Shown here in pieces: positions 36,007-44,547 of a stretch of 64,000 nucleotides of DNA; the stretch's first letter is position 1, and each line of letters starts with the position of its first letter. This stretch comes from Pseudomonas atagonensis. Lineage in GTDB: Bacteria; Pseudomonadota; Gammaproteobacteria; Pseudomonadales; Pseudomonadaceae. The position numbers and the translations under genes are program-made. Where the stretch lies: contig NZ_VXCA01000013.1 in the NCBI RefSeq assembly GCF_011369485.1, positions 158,783-222,782 of the forward strand, written 5' to 3'. The notes under the pieces were generated by a model. That model saw only the letters and a program-made list of their open reading frames with translations. It was not told the origin of the DNA and ran no database searches.

Positions 36007-37179
36007 TTATTTGAGGTGACGAAAGCTCTGCACCGCCGAGCCCAGCACCACCGCCCCGGCGGCAATCGCCAGCCAGAAGCCGCTCCGCGCGCCGAACGCA
36101 TCCACCAGTGCGCCGGAACCGGCGGCGCCAATGGCCACGCCGATGCTCAAACCGGTCACCAGCCAGGTCAGGCCTTCGGTGAGTTTGGCCGGCGGTACGA
36201 TGCGCTCAATCAATGCCATCGCCACAATCAGAGTCGGCGAGAAGAACAGCCCGGCGATGAACACCGCGACGGCCAACCCGAAAATATTGCTCGCCAGCAA
36301 TAACGGCAAAGTGGTCACCGCTGTCGCCAAACCGCCGTAGAGAAACAGGCGCGGCAGCGGCAGCTTCGAGCGCATCGCCCCGAACGCGATACCGGCCAGA
36401 CAGGAACCGATGGCGTACACCGACAACACGATGCTCGCCGCCGCAGGCTGGCCCTGCTGCTGGGCGAACGCGACGCTGACCACATCCACCACGCCGACAA
36501 TCACACCCATGGCGAGCATCAACGCCAGCAGCCATTGCACGTCGGTCGAGCGAATGATCGAGCCTTGATGCTGCGATTCGTGGGGATGCACCGGCGGCTC
36601 CGTGCTTCGCAGGGCGACGAATGCAGTCACGCCGATCGCCAGCGCCACCAGCGCCGCCAAAGGCCCGGCTTCGGGAAACGCCACCACGCACAACCCCACC
36701 GACAACGGCGGGCCGACGATAAAGCAGACTTCGTCAAGCACCGACTCCAGCGCATATGCGGTCTGCAACTGCGGCTGGCCGCGATAGATTTCCGTCCAGC
36801 GCGCCCGCACCATCGCCGACATGCTCGGCATGCAACCGGCCAGTGCAGCGCAGACAAACAGCGTCCAGGTCGGCGCCTGCAAACGGGTGCACAGCAGCAA
36901 CATCAGCAGCGCGCCCCCGCCGATCAGCGCTGCCACCGGCAGCACCCGCCCCTGGCCGAAACGGTCCACCAGCCGCGACACCTGCGGCGCGCAAAACGCC
37001 GTGGCCAGCGCAAACGTCGCCGCCACCCCGCCCGCCAACGCGTAGCCGCCGGTCAATTGCGAAAGCATGGTGATCACGCCGATGCCGGTCATGGAAATCG
37101 GCATGCGCGCGATCATCGCGGCAATCACAAAAGCCCGGGCGCCGGGGGCGTTGAACAGTTCGCGGTAAGGGTTTGCCAT
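36007..37179 (-). CDS. MFS transporter
   Basis: This 390-residue inner-membrane carrier is predicted to have 12 hydrophobic segments in two halves (for example VIAAMIARMPISMTGIGVI near the N-terminus and LAALVALAIGVTAFVAL in the middle), with an RLVDRFG loop after the second segment as in drug/metabolite exporters. The start at 37179 (MANPYRE) has GAGG nine bases upstream; the frame stays open far upstream, but that part is antisense to the terpene synthase and implausible as coding. Substrate unknown. It lies between the PvdS-controlled oxygenase gene (convergent) and the divergent terpene synthase, so a role exporting a product of either is possible but unproven. Confidence 0.85.
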   Translation of the reverse strand: MANPYRELFNAPGARAFVIAAMIARMPISMTGIGVITMLSQLTGGYALAGGVAATFALATAFCAPQVSRLVDRFGQGRVLPVAALIGGGALLMLLLCTRLQAPTWTLFVCAALAGCMPSMSAMVRARWTEIYRGQPQLQTAYALESVLDEVCFIVGPPLSVGLCVVAFPEAGPLAALVALAIGVTAFVALRSTEPPVHPHESQHQGSIIRSTDVQWLLALMLAMGVIVGVVDVVSVAFAQQQGQPAAASIVLSVYAIGSCLAGIAFGAMRSKLPLPRLFLYGGLATAVTTLPLLLASNIFGLAVAVFIAGLFFSPTLIVAMALIERIVPPAKLTEGLTWLVTGLSIGVAIGAAGSGALVDAFGARSGFWLAIAAGAVVLGSAVQSFRHLK

Positions 37180-37352
37180 GGGTTGCGGCCTCATCAGGGG
37201 CGGCCAAGTTGCCACAGAGCCTGACGGCCGGGGAAGCGAGGAATTGTTGGTGGAATGTGAAGGGCATGCACAGCAAAAGGTTATTCGTTTTGGCTTCGCA
37301 AATTGCCTGCCTGCCGCTTCGGGCGGGTCGCTGCCCGCTCGTCCATTGAGCT

Positions 37353-37380
37353 GCGCACCTGTCAAACCTGACAGGTGCGC
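37353..37380. promoter_or_regulatory. Perfect lux-box-type palindrome upstream of the terpene synthase
   Basis: A perfect 12-bp inverted repeat with a four-base centre contains the 20-mer ACCTGTCAAACCTGACAGGT (37357-37376), the ACCTG-N10-CAGGT layout of LuxR-family binding sites. A TACATA -10-like hexamer lies at 37399-37404, so the palindrome would be centred about 44 bases before the expected start point, the usual position for LuxR-type activation. The terpene synthase ATG is 97 bases downstream of the palindrome; the divergent MFS start is 177 bases the other way. No T tract follows, which argues against a terminator. Confidence 0.65.
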
Positions 37381-37473
37381 AAATTCCGTCAAAGGTTTTA
37401 CATAAACCTGCCATTTCCGCACGGGAACCGCATCGGTGAGGCCCTCCCTCCTCCCAGAGAAAAGGATGACACC

Positions 37474-38481
37474 ATGGATCACGCCACCAACGCCCCGACG
37501 CCACGCAGCGCCACTGCGCCCTTTGTCGTGCGCTCGCTTTTTTGTCCTCCTCCCACGCGCATCGATGAAGCGCTGGGTCAGGACATCAACGAGCGTCTGA
37601 TGGCATGGATACCGAACATAGGGATCTTTGCCGGCAAGGAGGAAAAAATCCGCGCCAGTGATTTCGGTCGCTATGCAATGCTGTGTCACGCCGATACGGA
37701 CGATCCGGATCGATTGCTGCTCGCGGCGCAATGCTTCGCGGCGTTGTTTGCGGTGGACGATCACTATTGCGACGATCAATCCCTCGGCGGTCGCCCTGAG
37801 AAAGTGGCCGAAAGGCTCTCCTTCGCGCTCACCGCGATCGACCCGGTCTACTTGCCTGCACCGTTCGACAAAGAACTCGCACGGCAGCAGATGCGCGACC
37901 CGGTGATCAGGGGGTTGCTGGCTTATATGAAACGGGTCGCCCAGTTCTGCACGCCCTCGCAAGTCGCCCGGGTGCGCCAGATCACAACCGCCATGTTCGT
38001 CACCATGGCGGCGGAAAGTCCCTGGCGCCTTTATGGCACCCAACCCACTGTCGCTGAATACCTGGCCAGTCGGCAGGTCAACAGCTTCTGGCCTTGCCTG
38101 GTACTGATCGATCCGATCGGCGGCTACGAAGTCCCGGCCAACAAGTATTCCCTTCCAGAGTTTCACCACATCACCGCACTGGCCTCGCTGGCGACTACTC
38201 TGGTCAACGATCTGTACTCCGCTTACAAAGAGCACCTGAACGAAACCGGCGACTTCAAGCTGCCTTACCTGTTGGCAGCCAGGCACAACTGTTCGCTTCA
38301 AGGGGCAATCGACCTGGCGGCCGATATCCATGACGCAGTGATGGAAGAATACGAGCACCTGCACGCAACGCTGATGAAAGGCACGCGCTCGCCGGTATTG
38401 CGGCGCTACCTCACAGGATTGAGGACATGGATTGGCGGCAATCTGGAATGGCATAAACACAGTGCGCGCTACCATGTCTGA
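37474..38481 (+). CDS. Class I terpene synthase, 2-methylenebornane/2-methylisoborneol synthase-like
   Basis: This 335-residue terpene cyclase starts at an ATG with AAGGA seven bases upstream. The metal-binding motifs of bacterial class I synthases are present: an Asp-rich DDHYCDD at residues 95-101 and the NSE triad NDLYSAYKE at 245-253. A C-terminal WxxGNxxWH element (WIGGNLEWH) matches the RY-containing end of such enzymes. P. fluorescens Pf0-1 carries a characterised 2-methylenebornane synthase of this kind, and the surrounding gene order (Aer and cbb3 genes nearby) fits that lineage. That pathway needs a geranyl-diphosphate C-methyltransferase, and none is adjacent here, so the substrate could be unmethylated GPP or FPP, or the methyltransferase lies elsewhere. 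A lux-box-like palindrome lies upstream. Confidence 0.85.
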   Translation: MDHATNAPTPRSATAPFVVRSLFCPPPTRIDEALGQDINERLMAWIPNIGIFAGKEEKIRASDFGRYAMLCHADTDDPDRLLLAAQCFAALFAVDDHYCDDQSLGGRPEKVAERLSFALTAIDPVYLPAPFDKELARQQMRDPVIRGLLAYMKRVAQFCTPSQVARVRQITTAMFVTMAAESPWRLYGTQPTVAEYLASRQVNSFWPCLVLIDPIGGYEVPANKYSLPEFHHITALASLATTLVNDLYSAYKEHLNETGDFKLPYLLAARHNCSLQGAIDLAADIHDAVMEEYEHLHATLMKGTRSPVLRRYLTGLRTWIGGNLEWHKHSARYHV

Positions 38482-38597
38482 ACCCGCGCAACCCTGCGGG
38501 GATTCGACGCGATTGCCCGGCCCTTCGCATTTGCGCTGAACTCTGACCCGAGGGCGTCGGTCAGCTGTTCAGATCCCCACACAAGGCGCGACCCTGC

Positions 38598-39398
38598 ATG
38601 CAGATTTCCCTCGCCCGTCAGGTGGCACTGGTCACCGGCGCAAGCTCCGGCATCGGCCACGGCGCCGCCAAAGCCCTGGCCGCTGCCGGTGCCGCCGTGG
38701 TCATCAACTACAACCGTCAGGCCGAGCCCGCCGAAGCGCTGGCCCGGCAGATCGTCGCCGACGGTGGTCAGGCCATCGCCATCGGCGCCGACGTGTCAAA
38801 GGAAGAGGACGTCGAGCGACTGTTCCAGCAGACCCTCGACGCCTTCGGAACACTGGACATTCTGGTGGCCAATTCCGGCCTGCAAAAAGACGCGGCGGCT
38901 GTGGATATGTCGCTGGCCGACTGGAACGCGGTGATCGGCGTCAACCTCACCGGCCAGTTCCTTTGCGCCCGCGCCGCGCTGCGGATTTTCCACCGCCAGG
39001 GCGTGCGCGAAGGCGTGTCCCGGGCGGCGGGCAAGATCATCCACATGAGTTCGGTACACCAGCGCATTCCCTGGGCCGGGCACGTCAATTACGCAGCGTC
39101 CAAGGGCGGCGTCGATCAGTTGATGCAGACCCTGGCCCAGGAAGTCAGCCACCAGAGAATCCGCATCAACGGCATCGCGCCGGGGGCGATTCGCACGGCC
39201 ATCAATAAGGACGCCACCGAGGGCGACGCCGGGCAAGCCCTGCTCAAACTCATCCCTTACGGGCGCATCGGCGATGTCGAGGACGTGGCCAACGCGGTGG
39301 TGTTCCTCGCCTCCGATGCCTCCGACTACATCGTCGGCACCACCCTGTTCATCGACGGCGGCATGAGCCTCTATCCGGAGTTCCGTGGCAATGGCTGA
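38598..39398 (+). CDS. SDR family oxidoreductase, glucose 1-dehydrogenase-like
   Basis: This classical short-chain dehydrogenase of 266 residues has the nucleotide-binding TGASSGIG at residues 14-21, NSG in place of NAG, a catalytic serine in HMSSVHQ and YAASK as the YxxxK pair. The C-terminus has the FIDGGMSLYPEF pattern of bacterial glucose 1-dehydrogenases, which oxidise beta-D-glucose to gluconolactone with NAD(P). The ribosome site is weak (AAGG 11 bases upstream). Its stop overlaps the start region of the GH15 gene, so the two are co-transcribed: the hydrolase could release glucose for this enzyme. The 116-base gap to the terpene synthase holds no clear terminator, so read-through from that gene is possible. 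Confidence 0.85.
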   Translation: MQISLARQVALVTGASSGIGHGAAKALAAAGAAVVINYNRQAEPAEALARQIVADGGQAIAIGADVSKEEDVERLFQQTLDAFGTLDILVANSGLQKDAAAVDMSLADWNAVIGVNLTGQFLCARAALRIFHRQGVREGVSRAAGKIIHMSSVHQRIPWAGHVNYAASKGGVDQLMQTLAQEVSHQRIRINGIAPGAIRTAINKDATEGDAGQALLKLIPYGRIGDVEDVANAVVFLASDASDYIVGTTLFIDGGMSLYPEFRGNG

Positions 39399-41217
39399 GC
39401 ATCCTTCCGAACGACAAAGCCCCATCGACGCCCACGGCATCATTGGCGACATGCGCAGCGCCGCGCTGGTCAATGACAAAGGCAGCGTGGATTTCTTCTG
39501 CTGGCCGGAGTTCGACAGCCCGTCGATCTTCTGTTCGCTGCTCGATACCCCCGACGCGGGGATTTTCCAGCTCAACCCTGACCTGCCCGATGCCCGACGC
39601 GAACAGATTTACCTGCCGGACACCAACGTCCTGCAAACCCGCTGGCTCAGCGACCACGCCGTGGTGGAAATCACCGACCTGCTGCCGATTGGCGACAACG
39701 ACGATGCCTTGCCGCTGTTGATGCGCCGGGTGCGAGTGGTCAGCGGGCAGGCAACGTTTCATCTGCGCTGCGCGGTTCGGCATGACTATGCCCGCGCTGA
39801 AACGCGCGCCGTCATCGACAAAGAGGATGTGTTGTTCAGCGCCAGCGGGCAGCCGACACTGCGGCTGGCTTCGGATCAAACCCTGAGCGTCGATAACGCT
39901 GCGGCAGCCGCACAGTTCACCCTCAAGCAGGATCAAACGGCGGCGTTCATGCTCGGCGCCAGCGACGACCCACGCTTTGCCGAAGGCGCCGCGCAGCTGT
40001 GCATCGAACGCACGCTGAAGTTCTGGCGCGACTGGATCGGTCAGTCAAATTATCGCGGCCGTTGGCGCGAAATGGTCAACCGCTCGGCCCTGGCCCTGAA
40101 GCTCCTGACCTCACGCCAGCACGGCGCAATCCTCGCCGCCGCCACCTTCGGCCTGCCGGAAACACCCGGTGGCGAACGCAACTGGGACTATCGCTACACC
40201 TGGATCCGCGACGCCTCCTTCACCGTCTACGCCTTCATGCGCCTGGGTTTTGTCGACGAAGCCAACGGCTACATGCGCTGGCTGCGCGGACGGGTCAGCG
40301 ATTGCAGCGGCCAGTCGATGAAGCTGAACATCCTCTACGCCATCGACGGCCGCCAGGAACTCCCGGAAACCGAACTCACGCATTTGTCCGGCCATGGCGG
40401 CGCAAAACCGGTACGCATCGGCAATGGCGCCTACGACCAGATTCAACTGGATATCTTCGGCGAACTGATGGACGCCGTTTATCTGGTCAACAAATACGGC
40501 GACGCGATTTCCCACGAAGGCTGGAAACATGTGATGGAAGTGGTCGATCAGGTCTGTGAGACCTGGCAGACCAAGGACGTAGGCATCTGGGAAATGCGCG
40601 GTGAGCAACATCACTTCCTGCACTCGCGACTGATGTGCTGGGTGGCGCTGGACCGGGCCATCCGCCTGGCCTCGAAACGTTCGCTGCCGGCGCCCTTCGC
40701 CCGCTGGGACCAGACGCGTCAGGCGATTCATGCCGACATCTGGGACAACTTCTGGAACGAAGAGCGCGGGCATTTTGTGCAGTACCAGAGCGGCACGGCG
40801 CTGGATGGCTCGATGTTGCTGATGCCGTTAGTGCGCTTCGTCAGCGCCAAGGATCCGAAATGGCTGGCGACGCTGGAAGCGATCGAAAAACATCTGGTGC
40901 GTGATGGCATGGTTTATCGCTATCGCAACGATGATGCGGGTATCGACGGTTTGTCCGGCACTGAAGGCGCCTTCGCCGCTTGTTCATTCTGGTACGTGGA
41001 ATGTCTTGCCCGCGCCGGACAAGTGGAAAAGGCTCACCTGGAATTCGAGCAACTGCTGCGTTACGCCAATCCGTTGGGGCTGTACGCGGAGGAATTCGAC
41101 AACCGTGGCCGGCATCTGGGCAACACACCACAGGCGCTGACCCACTTGGCGTTAATCAGCGCGGCGAGTTTTCTGGATCGCAAGTTGAGTGGGGAGAAAA
41201 ATTACTGGCAGCCGTAG
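39391..41217 (+). CDS. Glycoside hydrolase family 15 protein (glucoamylase/trehalase-like)
   Basis: This protein of about 608 residues has an N-terminal beta-sandwich domain (GDMRSAALVNDKGSVDFFCWP), typical of prokaryotic GH15 enzymes, followed by an (alpha/alpha)6 barrel with WDYRYTWIRDASFT and a C-terminal acidic segment (GLSGTEGAFAACSFWYVECL). Family members hydrolyse alpha-glucosidic bonds (maltodextrins, trehalose) with inversion. I chose ATG 39391 (MAEHPSERQ); GTG at 39385 is closer to the GGAG at 39377 and remains an alternative. No signal peptide is seen, so it should act in the cytoplasm. It overlaps the SDR gene by a few bases, implying joint expression. Confidence 0.88.
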   Translation: MAEHPSERQSPIDAHGIIGDMRSAALVNDKGSVDFFCWPEFDSPSIFCSLLDTPDAGIFQLNPDLPDARREQIYLPDTNVLQTRWLSDHAVVEITDLLPIGDNDDALPLLMRRVRVVSGQATFHLRCAVRHDYARAETRAVIDKEDVLFSASGQPTLRLASDQTLSVDNAAAAAQFTLKQDQTAAFMLGASDDPRFAEGAAQLCIERTLKFWRDWIGQSNYRGRWREMVNRSALALKLLTSRQHGAILAAATFGLPETPGGERNWDYRYTWIRDASFTVYAFMRLGFVDEANGYMRWLRGRVSDCSGQSMKLNILYAIDGRQELPETELTHLSGHGGAKPVRIGNGAYDQIQLDIFGELMDAVYLVNKYGDAISHEGWKHVMEVVDQVCETWQTKDVGIWEMRGEQHHFLHSRLMCWVALDRAIRLASKRSLPAPFARWDQTRQAIHADIWDNFWNEERGHFVQYQSGTALDGSMLLMPLVRFVSAKDPKWLATLEAIEKHLVRDGMVYRYRNDDAGIDGLSGTEGAFAACSFWYVECLARAGQVEKAHLEFEQLLRYANPLGLYAEEFDNRGRHLGNTPQALTHLALISAASFLDRKLSGEKNYWQP

Positions 41218-41261
41218 TCATCCTTCTTCGCCACACGCTGTAAGAAAGATCTCAACCCCAA

Positions 41262-41296
41262 TTGCCGTTTGTAGGAAGGCTACCTACGAACGGCAA
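41262..41296. repeat. Inverted repeat in the 308-base gap after the GH15 gene
   Basis: TTGCCGTTTGTAGG and CCTACGAACGGCAA pair over 14 bp (one G-T) around a seven-base loop. No T tract follows directly. It may be a terminator-like hairpin or a REP-type element. The rest of 41218-41525 shows nothing recognisable apart from the ribosome site of the next gene. Confidence 0.5.
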
Positions 41297-41525
41297 ACAC
41301 CCCCGAGCCTTATGGTTGAAGGGCTGGCCCACACAATCGATTCCTTTCGATACAACTGGTTGATGGCACGGCCTACAGAAACCTGCCAACCCCGTGTAAC
41401 GCTTGGCCCGCAACTCGCACTTACACCCCGAAATACCTTGTTGCCAGCTGTTACATCGCCCCCTACCATCCATCGCAACGGGCACAGCGGAGCTGTCCAA
41501 TAAAAACCCGATTCAAGGAACCAGA

Positions 41526-41915
41526 ATGAGCCAACGCATCCACCGCCAGATCGACACCCCACTGCGCACCGGCCTCAAGCGCGATGAACTATGGGAAGCC
41601 GCCGACAAAGGCCTGATCAAATGCTGGGAAATCGGCCGCCAGCGCGCCGCCCGCTTCCCCGACCTCGCCCAACGCTGCCGTGCCGATGAATTACCGGTGC
41701 TGGGCTGGAAAGGTGGCGTGAGCCGCAGCCTGAAGAAGAATGAAAAATACGGATCGCTGAAATACCTCGCCCAGTGGCAAGGGTTGCGTGGGGAAGATCT
41801 GGATATTGATCTGGGTTCCGAACGAGTCATGACCTGCTCGCGGACGAAAATGGTGGTGACGTTTACGCCGGATCGGAGCAAGTATTTTAATCAGGTGGCG
41901 GAAGCCGAAGGTTGA
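41526..41915 (+). CDS. Hypothetical protein, unrecognised small basic protein
   Basis: A 129-residue protein starting at ATG 41526, chosen because AAGGA lies six bases upstream; the frame is open further left, but that part has no ribosome site. The sequence is soluble-looking and rich in Arg/Lys with Trp at intervals (KRDELWEAADKGLIKCWEIG, VLGWKGGVSRSLKKN). There is no signal peptide or membrane segment, and I see no motif that assigns a family. It stands alone between the GH15 gene and the next small gene, with a single-gene promoter presumed in the 308-base gap. Confidence 0.6.
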   Translation: MSQRIHRQIDTPLRTGLKRDELWEAADKGLIKCWEIGRQRAARFPDLAQRCRADELPVLGWKGGVSRSLKKNEKYGSLKYLAQWQGLRGEDLDIDLGSERVMTCSRTKMVVTFTPDRSKYFNQVAEAEG

Positions 41916-41982
41916 AATGTAACGCTTGTAGCTCTCAGCCCCACTCAAGCCACACCATTAACCATCGACTACGAGTTATCTT

Positions 41983-42501
41983 TTGAAATCGACGCACATC
42001 GACAAGCTCGCGCTTGGCGTTGCTCTGCTGGCACTTGGAGCAACAATCTGGCAGGCGAACGCCCAAATCAAACATGACCATGTTTCAGTGGAACCACGTA
42101 TCACCTCGTATTTCTCAAACAACGGAAATAAAAACCAATGGGGGATTTACGCATTCAATAACGGCATGGGTAATGCTTTCGTTGAAAGTCTGGAGGTCTA
42201 TGTAGATGGGAAACCCGTACAGGATCATCAGTACGGAAAATTCTTCTCAGCCGTCACCGAGCTTGGACTGAACCCACTATGTTTTTTAATCGGCGGCCCA
42301 CGTCCGAACGATGCCTTTCAAGTAGGCAGTGAAGAGAGACTCATAGAGGCAAACCCCAAAGCTCCTAAAGAATGCGCCCTGAATAATTTGCTGCTGCAAA
42401 CCTATGCTCGCGAGCGCGTTGACTATGAGTTGGTCTTCAAATCCATTTATGGCGAACGCTTTAAATATCGTTATTCGAAGAATAGCCAAGTGCCGATATG
42501 A
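41983..42501 (+). CDS. Hypothetical protein with one N-terminal membrane segment
   Basis: A 172-residue protein from a TTG start with only a weak GAG upstream. Residues about 8-27 (LALGVALLALGATIWQANAQ) form a single transmembrane anchor or uncleaved signal; the rest should be periplasmic or cytoplasmic, with a beta-rich look (GIYAFNNGMGNAFVESLEVYVDG). Base composition is visibly AT-richer than its neighbours, hinting at acquisition by transfer. It ends 37 bases from the convergent regulator gene. Function not recognised. Confidence 0.6.
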   Translation: MKSTHIDKLALGVALLALGATIWQANAQIKHDHVSVEPRITSYFSNNGNKNQWGIYAFNNGMGNAFVESLEVYVDGKPVQDHQYGKFFSAVTELGLNPLCFLIGGPRPNDAFQVGSEERLIEANPKAPKECALNNLLLQTYARERVDYELVFKSIYGERFKYRYSKNSQVPI

Positions 42502-42538
42502 GCGGTTTTTACAGACCTCATAAGTGCTGATCAATATC

Positions 42539-43522
42539 TCAAGGCACTATTGAATCCATTGCCGTGCTGACCGAAAACCGCTCCCGATACGCCTGCGGCG
42601 TCACACCCATGGCCCGCAGGAAACTGCGACGCAACGTCTCCTCACTGCCAAATCCACAATTCGCCGCGACCCGTTTGATCGGCAGCCCGGTATCACTCAG
42701 CAACCGGCGAGCGGTTTCGACGCGGATCAGTTCGATGGCGCGGGCCGGGGTCTGGCCGGTGTCGGCGCGGTAGTGGCGCACGAAGCTGCGTTCGCTCATG
42801 CCGGCCTGTTCGGCGAGGGTCGGGATGCCCAGGTCGCAGGTCAGGTGTTCGGCGATCCACGCGTGCAAATCGTCGAAGCGGTTGCCCTGTTTTTGCAGCG
42901 ACAGCGTCACGCTGAACTGCGACTGCCCGCCCGGGCGCTTGAGGAACACCACCAGTTGCCGGGCGACGTCCAGGGCCATGTCGCGGCCGAGGTCGTCTTC
43001 GACCATGGCCAGCGCCAGGTCGATGCCGGCGGTGACACCCGCCGAGGTCCAGACCGGGCCGTCGTTGATGAAGATCGGATTGGGCTCGACCTGCAAGCGC
43101 GGATGCTGCTGCGCCAGTTGTTCGCAGCGGGTCCAGTGGGTGACGACCCGACGACCGTCGAGCCAGCCGCTGGCCGCCAGCAGAAATGCGCCGGTGCAGA
43201 CCGAGGCCACGCGCCGGCAGCCGTTGGCGTGTTCACGCACCCAGCTCACTAACTCAGTGTCTTCGGCAGCGGCATAAACGCCCCAGCCGCCGGCGATGAT
43301 CAGGGTATCGCTGGGCTGCTTCGGCAGCGGCTCGGCCAGCATCGCCAACCCGGCAGACGAGTTCACCGCCCCACCACCGCTAGCAATCACCGTTGGCGCG
43401 TACGGCGCAGGCAAACCCTGCTGGCGGGCGATATCGTTGGCCGAGGCGAACACCTGCAACGGCCCGGTGACATCGAGCAGTTGCACGTTGGCGAACGCGA
43501 GTACGTGGATGGTTTTCGGCAT
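42539..43522 (-). CDS. GlxA-type transcriptional regulator (DJ-1/PfpI domain plus AraC helix-turn-helix)
   Basis: The 327-residue protein joins an N-terminal DJ-1/PfpI-like sensor (about 1-190, with SVCTGAFLLAASG as the nucleophile-elbow region) to a C-terminal AraC/XylS DNA-binding domain with two helix-turn-helix units (IPTLAEQAGMSERSFVRHYRADTG and IKRVAANCGFGSEETLRRSF). It is divergent from the isonitrile hydratase gene, with 90 bases between the starts, an arrangement that suggests local control of that gene. The effector is unknown. Confidence 0.88.
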   Translation of the reverse strand: MPKTIHVLAFANVQLLDVTGPLQVFASANDIARQQGLPAPYAPTVIASGGGAVNSSAGLAMLAEPLPKQPSDTLIIAGGWGVYAAAEDTELVSWVREHANGCRRVASVCTGAFLLAASGWLDGRRVVTHWTRCEQLAQQHPRLQVEPNPIFINDGPVWTSAGVTAGIDLALAMVEDDLGRDMALDVARQLVVFLKRPGGQSQFSVTLSLQKQGNRFDDLHAWIAEHLTCDLGIPTLAEQAGMSERSFVRHYRADTGQTPARAIELIRVETARRLLSDTGLPIKRVAANCGFGSEETLRRSFLRAMGVTPQAYRERFSVSTAMDSIVP

Positions 43523-43612
43523 TTGGCGTAATTCGTGGGCTGATTGGCTTATGCGCCAAAACCTACGCGCCTACAGTGAAGCCGTCTACCCCCCTTTTCA
43601 CGGAGAAGAATC

Positions 43613-44299
43613 ATGGCGTTGCAGATCGGTTTTCTGTTGTTTCCCCAGGTGCAGCAACTCGACCTGACTGGCCCGTATGACGTGCTGGCCTCGTTGCCGG
43701 ACGTGCAGGTGCACCTGATCTGGAAAGATCTGGTGCCGGTCACCGCCAGCACGGGGCTGGTGCTGAAACCGACCACAACGTTCGAGGACTGCCCGGCTCT
43801 GGATGTGATCTGCGTACCCGGCGGCGCGGGGGTTGGGCCGTTGATGGAAGATGAGCAGACGCTGGATTTCATCAAGGCGCAAGCGGCGCATGCGCGGTAC
43901 GTGACGTCGGTGTGCACCGGATCGCTGGTGCTTGGGGCGGCGGGTCTGTTGCAGGGCAAACGGGCGACCACGCACTGGGCTTATCACGATTTGCTGCCGA
44001 CACTGGGCGCGATCCCGGTGAAGGATCGGGTGGTGCGTGACGGCAATCTGTTTACCGGGGGCGGCATCACGGCGGGGATCGATTTTGCCCTGACCTTGGC
44101 GCAAGAGTTGGTCGGTGTCGATACGGCGCAACTGGTGCAGTTGCAGCTGGAATATGCGCCGGCGCCGCCGTTTGATTCGGGAAGCCCGGAGACGGCGCCG
44201 GGTGCGGTTGTCGATGAGGCGCGCAAGCGTGCGGCGCCTTCGCTGAAGTTGCGCACGGAAATCACCGAGCGCGCGGCGGCAAAACTCAACCTGCACTAA
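43613..44299 (+). CDS. inhA: Isonitrile hydratase
   Basis: This 228-residue DJ-1/PfpI enzyme converts isonitriles (isocyanides) to N-substituted formamides. Length and sequence fit the Pseudomonas isonitrile hydratase family, with the catalytic Cys101 in SVCTGS, an N-terminal acidic QLDLTGPYDV segment and GGGITAGID. The ATG has GGAG seven bases upstream. The divergent GlxA-type regulator shares its promoter region. A REP-type repeat pair follows the gene. Confidence 0.9.
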   Translation: MALQIGFLLFPQVQQLDLTGPYDVLASLPDVQVHLIWKDLVPVTASTGLVLKPTTTFEDCPALDVICVPGGAGVGPLMEDEQTLDFIKAQAAHARYVTSVCTGSLVLGAAGLLQGKRATTHWAYHDLLPTLGAIPVKDRVVRDGNLFTGGGITAGIDFALTLAQELVGVDTAQLVQLQLEYAPAPPFDSGSPETAPGAVVDEARKRAAPSLKLRTEITERAAAKLNLH

Positions 44300-44321
44300 C
44301 TTTCAACCACACCTGAAAACT

Positions 44322-44411
44322 TGTGGGAGCTGGCTTGCCAGCGATGACGTCGGCACAGTCAATATCTTCATCGACTGATTCACCGCCATCGCTGGCAAGC
44401 CAGCTCCCACA
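44322..44411. repeat. REP/REPIN-type inverted repeat pair
   Basis: Two perfect 25-base arms, TGTGGGAGCTGGCTTGCCAGCGATG at 44322-44346 (first part GTGGGAGCTGGCTTGCCAGC) and its complement at 44387-44411, flank a 40-base spacer. GTGGGAGC palindromes of this kind are the common REP family of fluorescent pseudomonads. The element sits in the gap between inhA and the CPBP gene. Confidence 0.85.
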
Positions 44412-44547
44412 GTTTTTGTATTAGCCACAGCTTTTTGTGTCAGCCACAGGTTTGGGTGTTGTCCCGGTTTCTCGCCACACCTTCACTTGTCCCCTCGCCC
44501 CCACCCGTGTAGAAAGCCTGTCCACAAATCGTGCACAAGGACTTTCC

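Noticed and set aside
37353..37380. The 12-bp palindrome as a transcription terminator
   Set aside because: No T tract on either side, and it lies between divergent genes upstream of both, where a terminator is not needed; a lux-box operator fits better.
37180..38475. N-terminal extension of the MFS frame to 38475
   Set aside because: The extra 430 or so residues are antisense to the terpene synthase and show no membrane segments or motif; the MANPYRE start at 37179 has a ribosome site.
43598..44296. Minus-strand frame opposite the isonitrile hydratase
   Set aside because: Arg/Gln/His-rich shadow; the plus-strand protein has exact family length and Cys101.
44322..44411. Possible CRISPR or small RNA in the inhA-CPBP gap
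   Set aside because: There is only one inverted pair of a REP-family palindrome and no array of direct repeats with spacers.
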